Source of the DNA: Cristatella mucedo
Taxonomy: Eukaryota > Bryozoa > Phylactolaemata > Cristatellidae
Direction of reading: 5' to 3'
Length of the DNA stretch: 20,867 bases
Assembly: GCA_009760855.2 (NCBI GenBank)
Contig: WPIO01000597.1
Coordinates: forward strand, 1-20,867
Below are positions 8,761 to 19,059 of this stretch, one piece after another. Made by a program: the position numbers and the translations under genes. Within the stretch, counting starts at the first letter, position 1. Every line of letters starts with the position of its first letter. The notes beneath the pieces were generated by a model. It did no database searches and was not told the origin of the DNA. It worked only from the letters and a program-made list of their open reading frames with translations.

Positions 8761-9060
8761 GATACCATCACCCGCAGAGAAGTTGAGTTTGCTAGTAGAG
8801 TCATCGTGGTAGAGTCGTATGAGAAGAATACAAGTAAAAATAAGATTGGCCTTTTGAAAAAAGCTTCTTTGGGAAACTGAGCAGCACTAAGCACTGAGTG
8901 CCGTAAGGAGTGTGTGGTGTATAGAGCTACGTAATTTGTGCTGTTGATTTGTTGGTGGATTGATAAACTGAATATGAGTCTTACATATAGCAAAGGCTTA
9001 AGCCTTGGCTAAAACGCGTGCAATCGTCAAGGAACTCTGAACTCTGAACGCGTCATTATA
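8761..9060 (+). other. No recognised feature
   Basis: AT-balanced sequence without repeat matches inside the window or credible coding frames. A small direct repeat 'gaactctgaactctgaac' lies at about 9030. Confidence 0.5.
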
Positions 9061-9071
9061 ACTCGAGCCTA

Positions 9072-9240
9072 CGGACGTCGGCCATTTTTATTTTGGCTGT
9101 TGGGTGTACGTGCCGAGCCTCGGGGTATTGATTGGTCGGCCGGACCAACAAGGAGCCAAAAAGTAGAGACTGATTCTCCTTCTGCTGAGTCTGCAGACTT
9201 GGCTCGTCCCCAAAAATATTGTGACGTATGATGACGTAGT
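9072..9240 (-). promoter_or_regulatory. Cluster of promoter-like motifs
   Basis: GACGTC (9074-9079) next to GGCCATTTTT (YY1-like on the minus strand), an inverted CCAAT within an imperfect palindrome TTGGTC-GGCCG-GACCAA (9132-9148), and two TGACGTA sites at 9222 and 9232 spaced exactly 10 bases. On the minus strand an ATG follows at 9088 in the context 'aaaaATGGCC' but its frame closes after nine codons. Motif clusters of this size can occur by chance; no strand or gene is established. Confidence 0.25.
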
Positions 9241-9303
9241 AGCCAAAATCTGTTGGAATTTTTTCCGAAATCAACAGGATAGTCTGCCATGTCAACGTAG
9301 CTT

Positions 9304-9332
9304 TACACACACACAAACACACACGCACATAT
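9304..9332 (+). repeat. Short (CA)n tract
   Basis: Imperfect CA repeat of about 28 bases, next to 'catatatag'. Confidence 0.85.
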
Positions 9333-10277
<945 letters not shown>

Positions 10278-10349
10278 CTCGTACACATTCTTTCCAATGT
10301 CGCATGCCGACGCCATTATTCTGCTCATACAGCAGTTGCACCTAATCCA

Positions 10350-10448
10350 GAAAGAGACAGAGAGAAAGAGAGAGATAGATAGGGACAGAGACAGATAAAG
10401 ACAGCGAAAGACGGAGATGGAGAAACATAGACAGAGAGAAACATAGAC

Positions 10449-10490
<42 letters not shown>
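10350..10490 (+). repeat. (GA)n-rich tract
   Basis: 'agagacagagagaaagagag' type sequence with GATAGATAGGGACAGA interruptions, ending in a pure (AG)n run at about 10456-10487. Confidence 0.95.
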
Positions 10491-10492
<2 letters not shown>

Positions 10493-10869
10493 AGATTCAG
10501 TGAGTTGGAGAGTGTGAGAGACAGAGAGCAAACGAGAGAGATACATAGTGAATTGGAGTCAGATTGAGCCAGAGAGTAAAAGGAGATCACTTGCACAGCA
10601 AATTAATAGCAAAGCAAACAATCGCTGCAGATTTCGACTGCTTTTCGTGCTTTTCAAACGACTCGAAGCAACCACGAGTTGATAGTGCAAGACAAGAGGC
10701 TGCGTCACAACACACCTACTCGCCGGCTGACGATGACATCAATGACTCACCAGCTTCTGCTACTCTGTAGCACATAAGAATGAAACAGCAGCAGGCCGCA
10801 GCAAGCACGACCATCTTCGCTGTGGCCACCGAGCAGCAACCGAGGTTTATAATGACCGACTACCGTCGG
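10491..10869 (+). other. No recognised feature
   Basis: Purine-rich at first, then ordinary sequence. A 68-codon frame at 10564-10770 has no domain and no splice context that I would trust. Confidence 0.45.
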
Positions 10870-11560
10870 GTGGATTCAGCGTGCGAATGTTAGCTGGCCG
10901 CCCTAAGCGACGGCCCGCTCCACCGTTTGCTTCGTCGCTAGCGCATCCAGGCACCGTCTACAACTCTCCGCTCTCGCTGGCCCGATTCTGTAGAGTTCTT
11001 TGTTCCTGCTCCGTTCTGCTTTCGCAGGCTGCTGAATCGCTTTCGCCAGAGCACACCGTTCGACGAGCGGCCTTTCACATGCAGTCTGTAGCGAGGACAG
11101 CTGCAAGTGAAAGGTACAGCTGATAGATACACAGTATCTGCGAGCGGCTGCGGAAATGGCACCGCTGCTGCGCTCACAAGCCGCTCGCCAGCCTTTCTAT
11201 TCGGCGGCGGTCAAATCTGGGCCTTGGAACTCTCAGTCAATGTGCGGCGGACGTTCTCGGCGGAAGCGGAAACGACGACGCTGCGCCAACTCGGTCAGAG
11301 CGACCGAAAACATCGACCGAGCGGGCGAGCAAAAGCCGCTGACGCGGCGACGCTGCAGAAGTGCTCTACCCTGAGCGGGGGGCGTGGTTGGGCGGGCGGA
11401 AGGGCTCGGAGCGCCGGCTTTTGGTCGCTCGCGTTCTCGTCGCGAACGGTGCTTCGCTGTAGCTAGCCCATATCTGAGCGCTGCTTTTTGGCGGGACGGT
11501 GGAGCTGCCTTCGGGCCGGCCTGCCAGACAAGCTGAAGAACTGCTCATCGAATGCGAGAA
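10870..11560 (+). promoter_or_regulatory. CpG-rich island with GC boxes and an E2F-like site
   Basis: CpG density is high compared with the flanks. GC-box/KLF-like 'gggggcgtgg' and 'ttgggcgggcgg' lie at about 11377-11400, and an E2F-like TTTTTGGCGGGA at 11485-11496. Open frames across the island (for example 11107-11466) are Arg/Ala/Ser-rich as expected from base composition and show no domain. The island could mark the promoter of a gene whose exons I cannot identify. Confidence 0.35.
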
Positions 11561-11849
11561 ACTGGCGTCGTAAAAAGGGACGCGAGGGCCGCTAATGTGC
11601 TATGCTACTCATTTGTTTTTATGGCTGCTTTAAAGAACCAAATCTCTGTCTTGTCGCATCGCACAGACTGCAGCGGAGCACATACTGGGAGCTCATCCGG
11701 ATGATTGGTGGCAGCGAGCTGAGAAAAGTGATCCGTTCTCATCGCAAGAGCGAGTAGCCATGAGTTAGACTGCGGATGGGTTACTTAGTATTTATTAGTC
11801 ATTGCATTACTCCCGTCTTTCGATGGGTTGCGACTCCATCCGAGCAGCA
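11561..11849 (+). other. No recognised feature
   Basis: Ordinary sequence between the CpG-rich island and the dispersed repeat; no repeat, RNA or coding signal seen. Confidence 0.45.
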
Positions 11850-12600
11850 TTGACTACGTTGACGCAAATTGCAGACACCGCCTAGCGGCGGATGCGCCTG
11901 AAGATTGCTCAAAATGGATGACCGGTCTCCTATTATGTTTTTTGAGGCAAAATTTGAAAATCACACCTGGGTGCGATGGCCGTCAATTTTCGAACCACCG
12001 TTTCTCGACGGCTGTAGAGAGTTTCAATGACTGAGTAGCACACACTGTTTTGGCGGAAAACGGTCAAAATGCAGCACGAATGGCCAATCAAGCTGTGCGT
12101 GCTAAAGCGGGTGTTGCGTAGATTCCAGGCCAAGGGTAATGGTGGACCTTCGCTCTTTTGGCCTGATAAAAAACTAATCGGGAGTAGCGGCGTTCTTTAG
12201 CATTATTACCCTCTGTCATTATCATTACCCGCTATCATTACATTATCATTACCCACTGGCTATGCCTGCAGCGGGAAGTCAGAGTGTATTTGTTAGTAGC
12301 CGCACCGTGAGACGTTCTAAAGCGACTTACTTATGCAAAACCGTTTAACATGCAGGAAAAAATAAGTTTGGATCAACCTTGGCCCAAAAGATGCGTTCTC
12401 CATCGAAGAAAGTTTGAACGACTGGCGTGTGGTTTTGATAGATGGAATTCTATTAATAGCACCAGTGCCAGGCAGCTGCTGAGTTGCCGAGTCGAGCGAT
12501 ACGCTGCCAGTGCGTCCACAGAAGTCTGCGATTGAATCGAAAGGCAGCTGCTGAGTAGCCTTCTGCTGCAAGCGCGTCCGCGGAAGTCTTCGAGCACTTC
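11850..12600 (+). repeat. Unnamed dispersed repeat, copy B (uninterrupted)
   Basis: Same orientation and order as copy A at 1-1720 but without the inserted LINE: 'attatgtt' runs straight into 'ttttgaggcaaaatttgaaa'. It carries an extra 'cattatcattaccc' expansion at about 12200-12250. The similarity fades at about 12560-12600. No coding frame survives. Confidence 0.78.
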
Positions 12601-12631
12601 AGAGGGTCGGTAGCGAGTTGCCGTGGGCAGT

Positions 12632-13650
12632 GTGATTCAGAAATTGGAAATTCCGTCGCTCAAAGTTGGCTGTGCCAGCATCAATTCGCAGCAAATTTAA
12701 AGCGCCTAGAAAGAGATTAAGTTCTCTGAGGGCGCTTTATCAAGTGCAATATTATTATTATCATTATTATCTCCTATTGAATCTGCACGAAATCTAGGTG
12801 TCATGTTCCAATGTGACCTTTTCTTAGGCAAACACATCAGCTCCACAATCAAGTGTGCCTACTTTCATCTACATAGCATTGCTAAAATTTGAGCTTGTTA
12901 AGACAGGGATATCACAACTAAGCTGGTCCATGCATTTGTGACATCTCGTCTTGACTTTTGTAACTCGCTGCTTTCTGGCCTACCGGCATGTGCCATCAGG
13001 CGCTTACAGCTGGAGCAAAACTCTGCAGCTAGGCTTGTCTGTCGTGAGCGTCGCAGCTGCCACATCACGCCACTTCTCGCCGATCTAGTTCCCAGTCAAG
13101 CAACGGATCAACTTCAAGGTTTTGTCGCTCACTTTTAGGTCAATTCAGTCTTTGACTCCAGCCTATCTCTCTGATCTACTCCCCCACTAGGTCAAGCATC
13201 GTACCAACCGCTTTTCGGAATCCAACAGTTTACAAATACGTCGTACAAACCTCAAATCCTTTGGAGACCGTGCATTTATTTCGCATGCTCCCAAAGCCTG
13301 GAACTCTCTCCCGACCTGCGTCAGAACATCCCCTGACCTGACCACATTTAAAAAGAACTTAAAAACACACTTATTTAGGACAGCATTTAGTGGGTCCCTG
13401 TGATTCGTCCTTCATTTGCTCATGGGCTCTGACACTGTGCAAGCTGCCACTAACCACATTTGCATGCTGACCCTGTGCATGTCACCCCTGACCATGTTAT
13501 TCATGTTGTTTATCAAGCATGATATTACTCACCATTCTATCGCGTTTCCCTTTGCAGCAAATGTAAAGCGCTTAGAAAGAGATTGAGTTCTCTGGGGCGC
13601 TTTATCAACTGCAATATTATTAACTGCATCATTATTATTATTATTATTTA
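12632..13650 (+). pseudogene. L2-like non-LTR retrotransposon, 3' part with nested insertion
   Basis: Plus-strand copy of the LINE at 19070-20060. It starts inside the region after the catalytic core ('gattcagaaattggaaatt'), is interrupted at 12682-12768, and continues with 'SPIESARNLGVMF', '[20 protein letters not shown]' and '[11 protein letters not shown]' (about 12775-13065). A frameshift follows where the sister copy reads 'LHWLPVRQRI'. The 3' untranslated part and tail end with 'gcgctttatcaactgcaata' and (ATT)n at about 13615-13650. It lacks the endonuclease and catalytic reverse transcriptase motifs. Confidence 0.85.
12682..12768 (+). mobile_element. Mini-insertion made only of a LINE 3' tail
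   Basis: About 87 bases, from 'aattcgcagcaaatttaaag' through the 'agcgcct...gggcgcttta' hairpin to (ATT)n, sit inside the LINE copy. Other copies read straight through here ('gccagcatatctcctattg', from 950-975 on the minus strand), so the block is a separate, extremely 5'-truncated insertion. Target duplication is at most two or three bases. Confidence 0.75.
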
Positions 13651-14205
<555 letters not shown>

Positions 14206-14211
14206 ATATCC

Positions 14212-14812
14212 TGTACAGACATAATTACACATACTCAGCCTCGCTGCGGATGGATGAGCGACGATGCCTAAAGCGTATTTTCTGCCGCATCTCACTGGCC
14301 GGCTCGGACGTCCTTGAGGTGTCAACCGAACCCAACGAGATGGAGCGCTCGTTCGTGCCTCGTGTCGCAATTTCAAAACTGCTGGAGTTCGCCAGGTTGG
14401 CTCAAGGCCGTGCTTGGGCGACCCAGCTCGCTCAATGCAGGATCAGCCGTTGCCTGGCAGCGGACAGATTTGCGACCCACAGCCACTTTCAGAGCACGGG
14501 TCGCGGCCTGTCGTTCCTGGCCTGGCGGGTTCACCCTGAATAATAAATAAATAAATCATAGCCGATTAAACAGCCTCTTTTTGTATAGCAACAGAAGAGC
14601 CTTTATGGCTATCACCACCGCTTGCAGTGGCAATAAAGAATCGCCCACTGCAGGAATCGAACCCACGACCTCGGGACCGAGGTCGTGAAAGCAACCGCCT
14701 TACCTAGTGTGCCATCACGGCTCACCAACACCTGAACGTGCTGCCGGTGCGCAAGCTGCTAGGAGCCGGTCGTACCCGGAACGGCCACCAACTGCCGCCT
14801 TCCCCACATTGG
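14212..14812 (+). pseudogene. R2/NeSL-type non-LTR retrotransposon, second copy, split by a SINE
   Basis: Matches copy 1 from 'cataattacacatactcagc' on: 'RISLAGSDVLEVST', 'FVPRVAISKLLEFARLAQG', 'SRCLAADRFATHSHFQ', 'LAWRVH' (to about 14535). The match resumes after the SINE with 'ctgaacgtgctgccggtgcg' and 'gctaggagccggtcgtaccc', and ends at 'ttccccacattg' (about 14812), where the finger of copy 1 would follow. The endonuclease domain is missing. The copy is dead. Confidence 0.8.
14541..14728 (-). mobile_element. tRNA-derived SINE, family A copy 1
   Basis: On the minus strand: A box 'tggcacactaggtaaggcgg' (14695-14714), an 11-base-pair hairpin (14664-14687), B box 'ggttcgattcc' (14653-14663), a body 'cactgcaagcggtggtgat' and 'aaaggctcttctgttgctat', and a simple 3' tail 'atttatttatttatta'. 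It splits the R2/NeSL-type LINE and is flanked by short near-identical sequences, 'caccctgaa' (14532-14540) and 'cacctgaa' (14729-14736), probably the target-site duplication. Two further copies lie at 17018 and 18836. Confidence 0.85.
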
Positions 14813-15364
14813 TGAACCGCCCAGTCCTCGCGCGTAGTGGCGCTCGCGCAGGCGCAGCGCGCCGTATTTATCGTCCCTCAAGCAGCCGAGCGCACAGGAA
14901 AGCTGACGCTACTGCAGCCGCCGGCCAGCGCTGAACAGCGACGGGAGCTGGGCGGACGCAATGGCGGACTTTGCGGGTTGGCGTACGCGAATTCTCGCTT
15001 ACGTCGTTTAAGGTGCGGAGCAGGAAAAGAGCGCGGCGTCTGGCGCCAGACGCTCCCTCCCTGCTAGAATTTCGTTTGGCGCGGCCGCCCCGCTCGGCGA
15101 AAGGTACTGCTGTGGTCGCTGCGAAGGCTGCCGCTGCACGACGGTTGGCGCTCAGCCGCCAAGCTTTGCTGATCGCTGCTCGAAAATCACGTAAAGACCG
15201 AAGACGAGATTTCTTTGCTTCGTCGAGAAAGCAACGCATCATCGCTAGCACCGATCCGCTTTGAGTTAGCTACCTGCCGTGCGAGCGCGCGCGCGCTCGC
15301 ACGGCGCTCGCGCCGCACGCACTGGCGCGGTTCGCGTCAGTCGTTCAGTCGCGAGCTCGCGCCG
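14813..15364 (+). promoter_or_regulatory. CpG-rich island upstream of a candidate first exon
   Basis: Dense CpG sequence, in contrast to the AT-rich DNA that follows 15450. It contains 'gcgcgtagtggcgctcgcgc', the 30-base palindrome and many GCGC motifs, and abuts an ATG with an adjacent splice donor. Long open frames (14971-15264 and its antisense) are low-complexity Arg/Ala-rich and probably reflect GC content. Promoter function is inferred from composition only. Confidence 0.4.
15276..15305. repeat. Perfect 30-base palindrome
   Basis: 'gccgtgcgagcgcgc' followed by its exact reverse complement, with no spacer. It could extrude as a cruciform or be a dimer-binding site, and (CG)4 at its centre could adopt Z-DNA. 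It lies about 60-90 bases before the candidate start codon. Confidence 0.95.
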
Positions 15365-15424
15365 ATGGCTTCGCGAAGAACAAATCCGATGGAAGACCTC
15401 GTGGAAGACGAAGAGATGGTGCAG
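15365..15424 (+). CDS. Candidate first coding exon (20 codons)
   Basis: ATG at 15365 opens a frame MASRRTNPMEDLVEDEEMVQ that ends exactly at a good donor, 'cag|gtgcgt' (GT at 15425), in phase 0. It lies at the downstream edge of a CpG-rich island, as first exons often do. The acidic stretch EDLVEDEE is compatible with a nuclear or cytosolic protein, but no domain can be named. If unspliced, the frame runs to a stop near 15502. No downstream exon is recognisable in the remaining 5.4 kb, which is mostly transposon debris, so any next exon would lie beyond the window or be very short. Confidence 0.3.
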
Positions 15425-15427
15425 GTG

Positions 15428-15724
15428 CGTCGTCGTCTTCTTCTGGGCTCCATACGTAACAGTTATTTCAATTTTAATTGTAATAAAGAGGTGTATATTT
15501 GAATCAGACAGACGATTGTGCGTTGTATCATTTTCACTATTTCGATCATCTTTTTAATGAATATACACGTATTTCAAAAACCGTGATAGAGTTAAGCTGC
15601 GAAAGTCGAAGCGCGAAGTAACGAGAGACGAATGCACATACCGTGATCAAACAATGATTCCATAGTTTAGATTACATAAATAAGATTCACTGAGGCTCTG
15701 ACTTACTTTGCTCTACACCAGCAA
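15428..15724 (+). other. No recognised feature
   Basis: AT-rich sequence after the donor-like site. An AATAAA occurs at about 15482, which may be incidental. If the candidate exon is real this is the start of its intron. Confidence 0.4.
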
Positions 15725-15860
15725 TGACGTTCAATGATATTACTCACCATTCAATTGCATTTCCCTTTGCAGAAAATATAAAGCGCCTAGAAACGATTGA
15801 GTTCTCTGAGGGCGCTTTATCAAGTGCATTATTATTACTGTTATTATTATTATTATGCTT
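15725..15860 (+). mobile_element. L2-like LINE, 3' tail fragment
   Basis: 'caatgatattactcaccatt' and 'catttccctttgcag' match 13520-13560, followed by the tail 'aagcgcctagaaacgattg', 'ttctctgagggcgctttatc' and (ATT)n. Non-coding. Confidence 0.85.
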
Positions 15861-16193
15861 ATACTGGATTGTCGCTTTTTTATCCGTAACGTTCGAAATG
15901 AATCGTATGCGTTCAATTCATGTTCCTCATCCGGTGACTTTGACCTTTCTTCATGCACTTCTAAAGCTATTTCATCTATATAGCTGAAACAGGAATGCTG
16001 ATATCGATTGAAATTTCACGTTTATTGAAGATTCCGCGTTTTTACAAATCTGAGACCTCAGCATAGAAAAGCTATTGTGCTAAGTGTGGCAATAGCTCAG
16101 ATGTTGCCACAGCACACGAAGGCTACTGATTACCGAGTAAAATTCTTGTCGCATAACGATCCAGAAAGAAAAGAGCACTTTTGAATGGTACGT
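15861..16193 (+). other. No recognised feature
   Basis: AT-rich unique sequence. A GCA-rich palindromic look around 16060-16110 ('gtggcaatagctcag') did not resolve into an RNA structure. Confidence 0.4.
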
Positions 16194-16428
16194 TAAATAA
16201 TCAAATTTTAGTTATCTTTTTAGCTTAGGACTAGGGATTTTGGGTTTAGTATTAAATGGTTGTGTGTTTGGGGTTAACATGTTATGGTTTACTGTTTGAA
16301 TAATGCATAGTGTGATTTGGGTTTAAGTTTTTTAGCTTATAATTTAGATCTTAGGGTTTAGAGTTCGGTATTTAGGTATTAGGAACAAACTCTAAATGTA
16401 AAAGATAACTAAAAGAGTGATTATTTAG
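16194..16428. mobile_element. MITE-like element with ~30-base terminal inverted repeats
   Basis: The left end 'taaataatcaaattttagtt' plus 'atctttt' (16194-16220) is matched on the other strand by the right end, 'aaaagataactaaaa' plus 'gagtgattattta' (16400-16428), with a few mismatches. The interior of about 170 bases has no coding capacity and contains scattered 'tagggttt', 'ttgggtttag' and 'ttagggtttag' motifs. Length and structure fit a non-autonomous DNA transposon. A TA target duplication is possible at the ends but not certain. Confidence 0.65.
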
Positions 16429-17017
16429 ACTAAATATAAACATATGCTGGCGATCATGTTGAACAGCCTGCTATGAGCACTGTGCCAATATCAGATCTGA
16501 CATGGCTGCATGAACAAACGACGCCGTATTAGCTTTTAAATGTCTAGTCTTTGTTATCGTGGTGAATGTCTGCAAAACCTATGCAGAACTAATGCATGCG
16601 GACGTGCCTTCCCTCAGTCACTGTCATCCAATCCACACCTTAGGACCCCCCATGCAATTTGTAAGAAATGACTGCTCGCGTCCCAAATGTCTGTAGGAGC
16701 TAGCCGGTAGCACATACTCAGGCTTCAGAGGATTTCAGATCACGCGGCTGTCCATTCAAGCTACCATACACAGTCTGGGGGGCTGCTCTGTGATGCTTCT
16801 AATCCTGCGATACTGCTAATCCGCTAGACCTTAAGAATCCGAATGCCCATTGGTCGGCACGCTGCTTTGTACCACGCCAATCACGTTGCAAGAGGTTCAA
16901 GCTGCATTAATCACAGACAGCAAAGCCCGTGTAGAAGGCAATTGTTTACTGCCCACTGCGAGCAGCAGGGTGATAGCGGCCTAAGTAAAAGCAAAGACTT
17001 ATGCTGATTTAGCACGC
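16429..17017 (+). other. No recognised feature
   Basis: Unique-looking sequence without long frames or repeat matches inside the window. Confidence 0.4.
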
Positions 17018-17165
17018 TTATTTATAGAGCGATAGAAGAGCCCTGGCAGCTGTCAACACGGCTTGCAGCTGGCCGGATAACGGATTGCCGAAGTTGCCAG
17101 AATCGTAGCGACGACCCAGACCGTACAGGCAGACCGTGAGGCTCTACGGCTCATCTGCTGGTGCA
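17018..17165 (-). mobile_element. tRNA-derived SINE, family A copy 2 (decayed)
   Basis: On the minus strand 'gctgcaagccgtgttgacag' and 'agggctcttctatcgctcta' align with the body of the copy at 14541-14728, and 'gagccgtagagcctcacgg' fits the head. The A and B boxes are largely lost. Confidence 0.6.
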
Positions 17166-17519
17166 CAAATAATGCCGTTGATTCGACCGACCTTTGCCCC
17201 CTTTTAAGAATCGTTTTAAACTTAATTTCTCTATTCAACTAGAAGCTAGTGACGATCCCTCAGGCAAACTCGCGATAGACTCAAATATTTTGCAACGCTC
17301 TTAACAACTCTGGTCCGTGCAGCTGAAAAAAGGTTTGTGGAGGCCTTAGTGAAATTATTGTGTATGCATAACAAGGACTAATTAGTGTCAGTCTATTAAT
17401 ATTTTAATTGAACGCGTGCCCAAACCAAGGTGTCCTGACGTTGAGTGCTCGGTATGCTGGCTGCGCTATTGTGAAGTTGAGAAAAACTAGAAGGTAATTG
17501 TAGATGTTTCAATAAAGTC
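17166..17519 (+). other. No recognised feature
   Basis: AT-rich sequence. The part after about 17480 may belong to the start of the hAT transposase but its zinc-binding cysteines cannot be identified. Confidence 0.4.
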
Positions 17520-18370
17520 ATCAATTTTCCTGGAAATTCAACGACATCGTTGAAGAATCATCTGAAAATACACGAATTAATTTTGCTAAGCCTGGTGTAG
17601 ATTTTACATCTAATTAAGAGCCCATGAAAAAGAAGAGAGCAAAAATGATTGCCGATTTCCTGGGGCGAAAGAGTCTGATGGAGACTGTTACCGATCTGGC
17701 TACTGATGAAAGACCGATTGCAGCTCACTAGCATCAAGTATATACGGCAATCAATTTCACGGAACGGGTTCAAACTTCCAGCGAACGAAAGAGATGTGAT
17801 GAAGCCGGTGCATAATGATTAAGAAGAAAAAACAAAGCGGTTGCCAACAGCAAGGGAAAATTTAAGGGAGAAGTAAAGTTTAGCATGACTGTGGTTACAC
17901 AAAACAGTGAGAGGACGTAAATTCTTCGGAGTCAGCATTCATGATAGCGACGATAAATCAAAAACCAAGATGTGTCTTGTTTGCATATTTGGTTGGTGTA
18001 CTGCTCTCGGTATGGCCGAATCGGTGAAAAAGCATTAGAGCCCTTTTGAAAGCGTATTTGGTGGAATCTGCTTTTGGGGGGACTGCAGTAAATAAGGAAT
18101 GCATTAGCCACGTCGGTGTCATTGAACGGTTATACTTAAACCATGGTCTGCACCTTGAAATATGTGACGCATTGCAGAAGAAGGGTATAGCAAGAGATGG
18201 GTGATTTAAACCCGGATAGCGAGGATGTAAATGAAATAGACAATTTTGAAGAGGTGGTGACTTGGAATTGATCAGCGATGATGCATCAGAAGGAGATGAC
18301 AATCACCATCATCTACTCCTGAAATCACAAAAACTTATTAAATTCCGAAATTATGCGACGCAATTCTATC
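17520..18370 (+). pseudogene. BED-finger hAT-type transposase, decayed
   Basis: Fragments in changing frames follow the order of a ZBED-like hAT transposase. 17529-17576 reads 'STTSLKNHLKIHE', the His half of a BED zinc finger. 17618-17728 reads 'KMIADFLGRKSLMETVTDLA', the segment after the finger. 17916 on reads 'RRKFFGVSIHD', then 'CTALGMAESVKKH' near 18000-18030. 18109-18190 reads 'GVIERLYLNHGLHLEICDAL', which resembles the 'NHG.HL.VCD' block of the family. 18310-18360 reads 'LLLKSQKLIKFRNY'. At least three frameshifts and several stops separate these pieces, and the catalytic Asp region between the third and fourth pieces is unreadable. No terminal inverted repeats were identified. Clearly inactive; the family call is by motif recall. 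Confidence 0.6.
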
Positions 18371-18835
18371 CATTAAAACGACATCTGCCGACGGTCACAG
18401 TTTTTTGGCTTGCATGAATTTCGGTGTGCAATTAAGATCGCTTCGCTTGGACAGGCCGCTCGATGCAATTGCATTCATAAAATACTATTATAAGCAGTAG
18501 AAACATATTTATTTAGAACCTATTACGAAAGACATACTAAAACAGTGTTCATCCTAAAAATATGCTATTGACTGAAAAATTAGTGAAGAAATGAAAAAAC
18601 AGTAAAGACAACATTTAAGTGCTGGTTTTACGAAATTATTAACGTTAGGCAGCTGTTTTTCAAAAATGACGGTTTCAAAAAACCGTAGTCGAATCTAACT
18701 TCCTGTTAAAGTGGTAATATCCCCTGACTTGACCATACTTGAAAAATCTGAAATACCCAATTCTCAAAGAATTTGCAGGGTCCTACAAAAATTTACTTTG
18801 TGTGCTTATGCATGGTGAAGCTGTGCATGCTACAA
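18371..18835 (+). other. No recognised feature
   Basis: AT-rich. It may hold the eroded 3' part of the hAT element, but I cannot read any conserved block. Confidence 0.4.
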
Positions 18836-19000
18836 TTAACCGCGATGCACACTAGCGATGGTAAATGATTTTCATGATGTCGATCCCGATGTCGTGGTTC
18901 GAATCCCGCCGTAGGGGATACTTTATCGTCACTGCAAGCTGTGGTGATTGCCGTAAAGGCTTTTCTGTCGCTAAAAAGAGGCTGTTAAATCTGATAGTAT
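18836..19000 (+). mobile_element. tRNA-derived SINE, family A copy 3
   Basis: Plus-strand copy with 'gatgcacactagcgatggta' as a decayed A-box region, a perfect B box 'ggttcgaatcc' at 18896-18906, and body blocks 'cactgcaagctgtggtgatt', 'gtaaaggcttttctgtcgct' and 'aaaaagaggctgtta' shared with the copy at 14541. The 3' limit is approximate. Confidence 0.8.
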
Positions 19001-19059
19001 TTTTGTAACCATATTTGAATGTTGCTTTTAATTCATTCAATCGTGCAATACTTACAAAA

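Noticed and set aside
11107-11466. 119-codon plus-strand frame as a gene
   Set aside because: Composition-driven frame in a CpG-rich island, without a domain or supporting splice context.
14653-14714. A real tRNA gene on the minus strand
   Set aside because: The A and B boxes are present but the anticodon arm is replaced by a long hairpin, and the unit continues into a SINE body with copies elsewhere.
14868-15264. Overlapping frames of 97 and 127 codons on opposite strands
   Set aside because: Both are Arg/Ala-rich and low-complexity as expected from GC-rich DNA; neither shows a motif.
16220-16390. Telomere repeat array
   Set aside because: TTAGGG-like motifs are scattered and imperfect, not tandem; better seen as the interior of a MITE-like element.
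17958-18302. 114-codon minus-strand frame
   Set aside because: Antisense to the decayed hAT transposase.
18838-18910. A real tRNA gene around the perfect B box
   Set aside because: Same SINE family; the A-box region is decayed and no cloverleaf forms.
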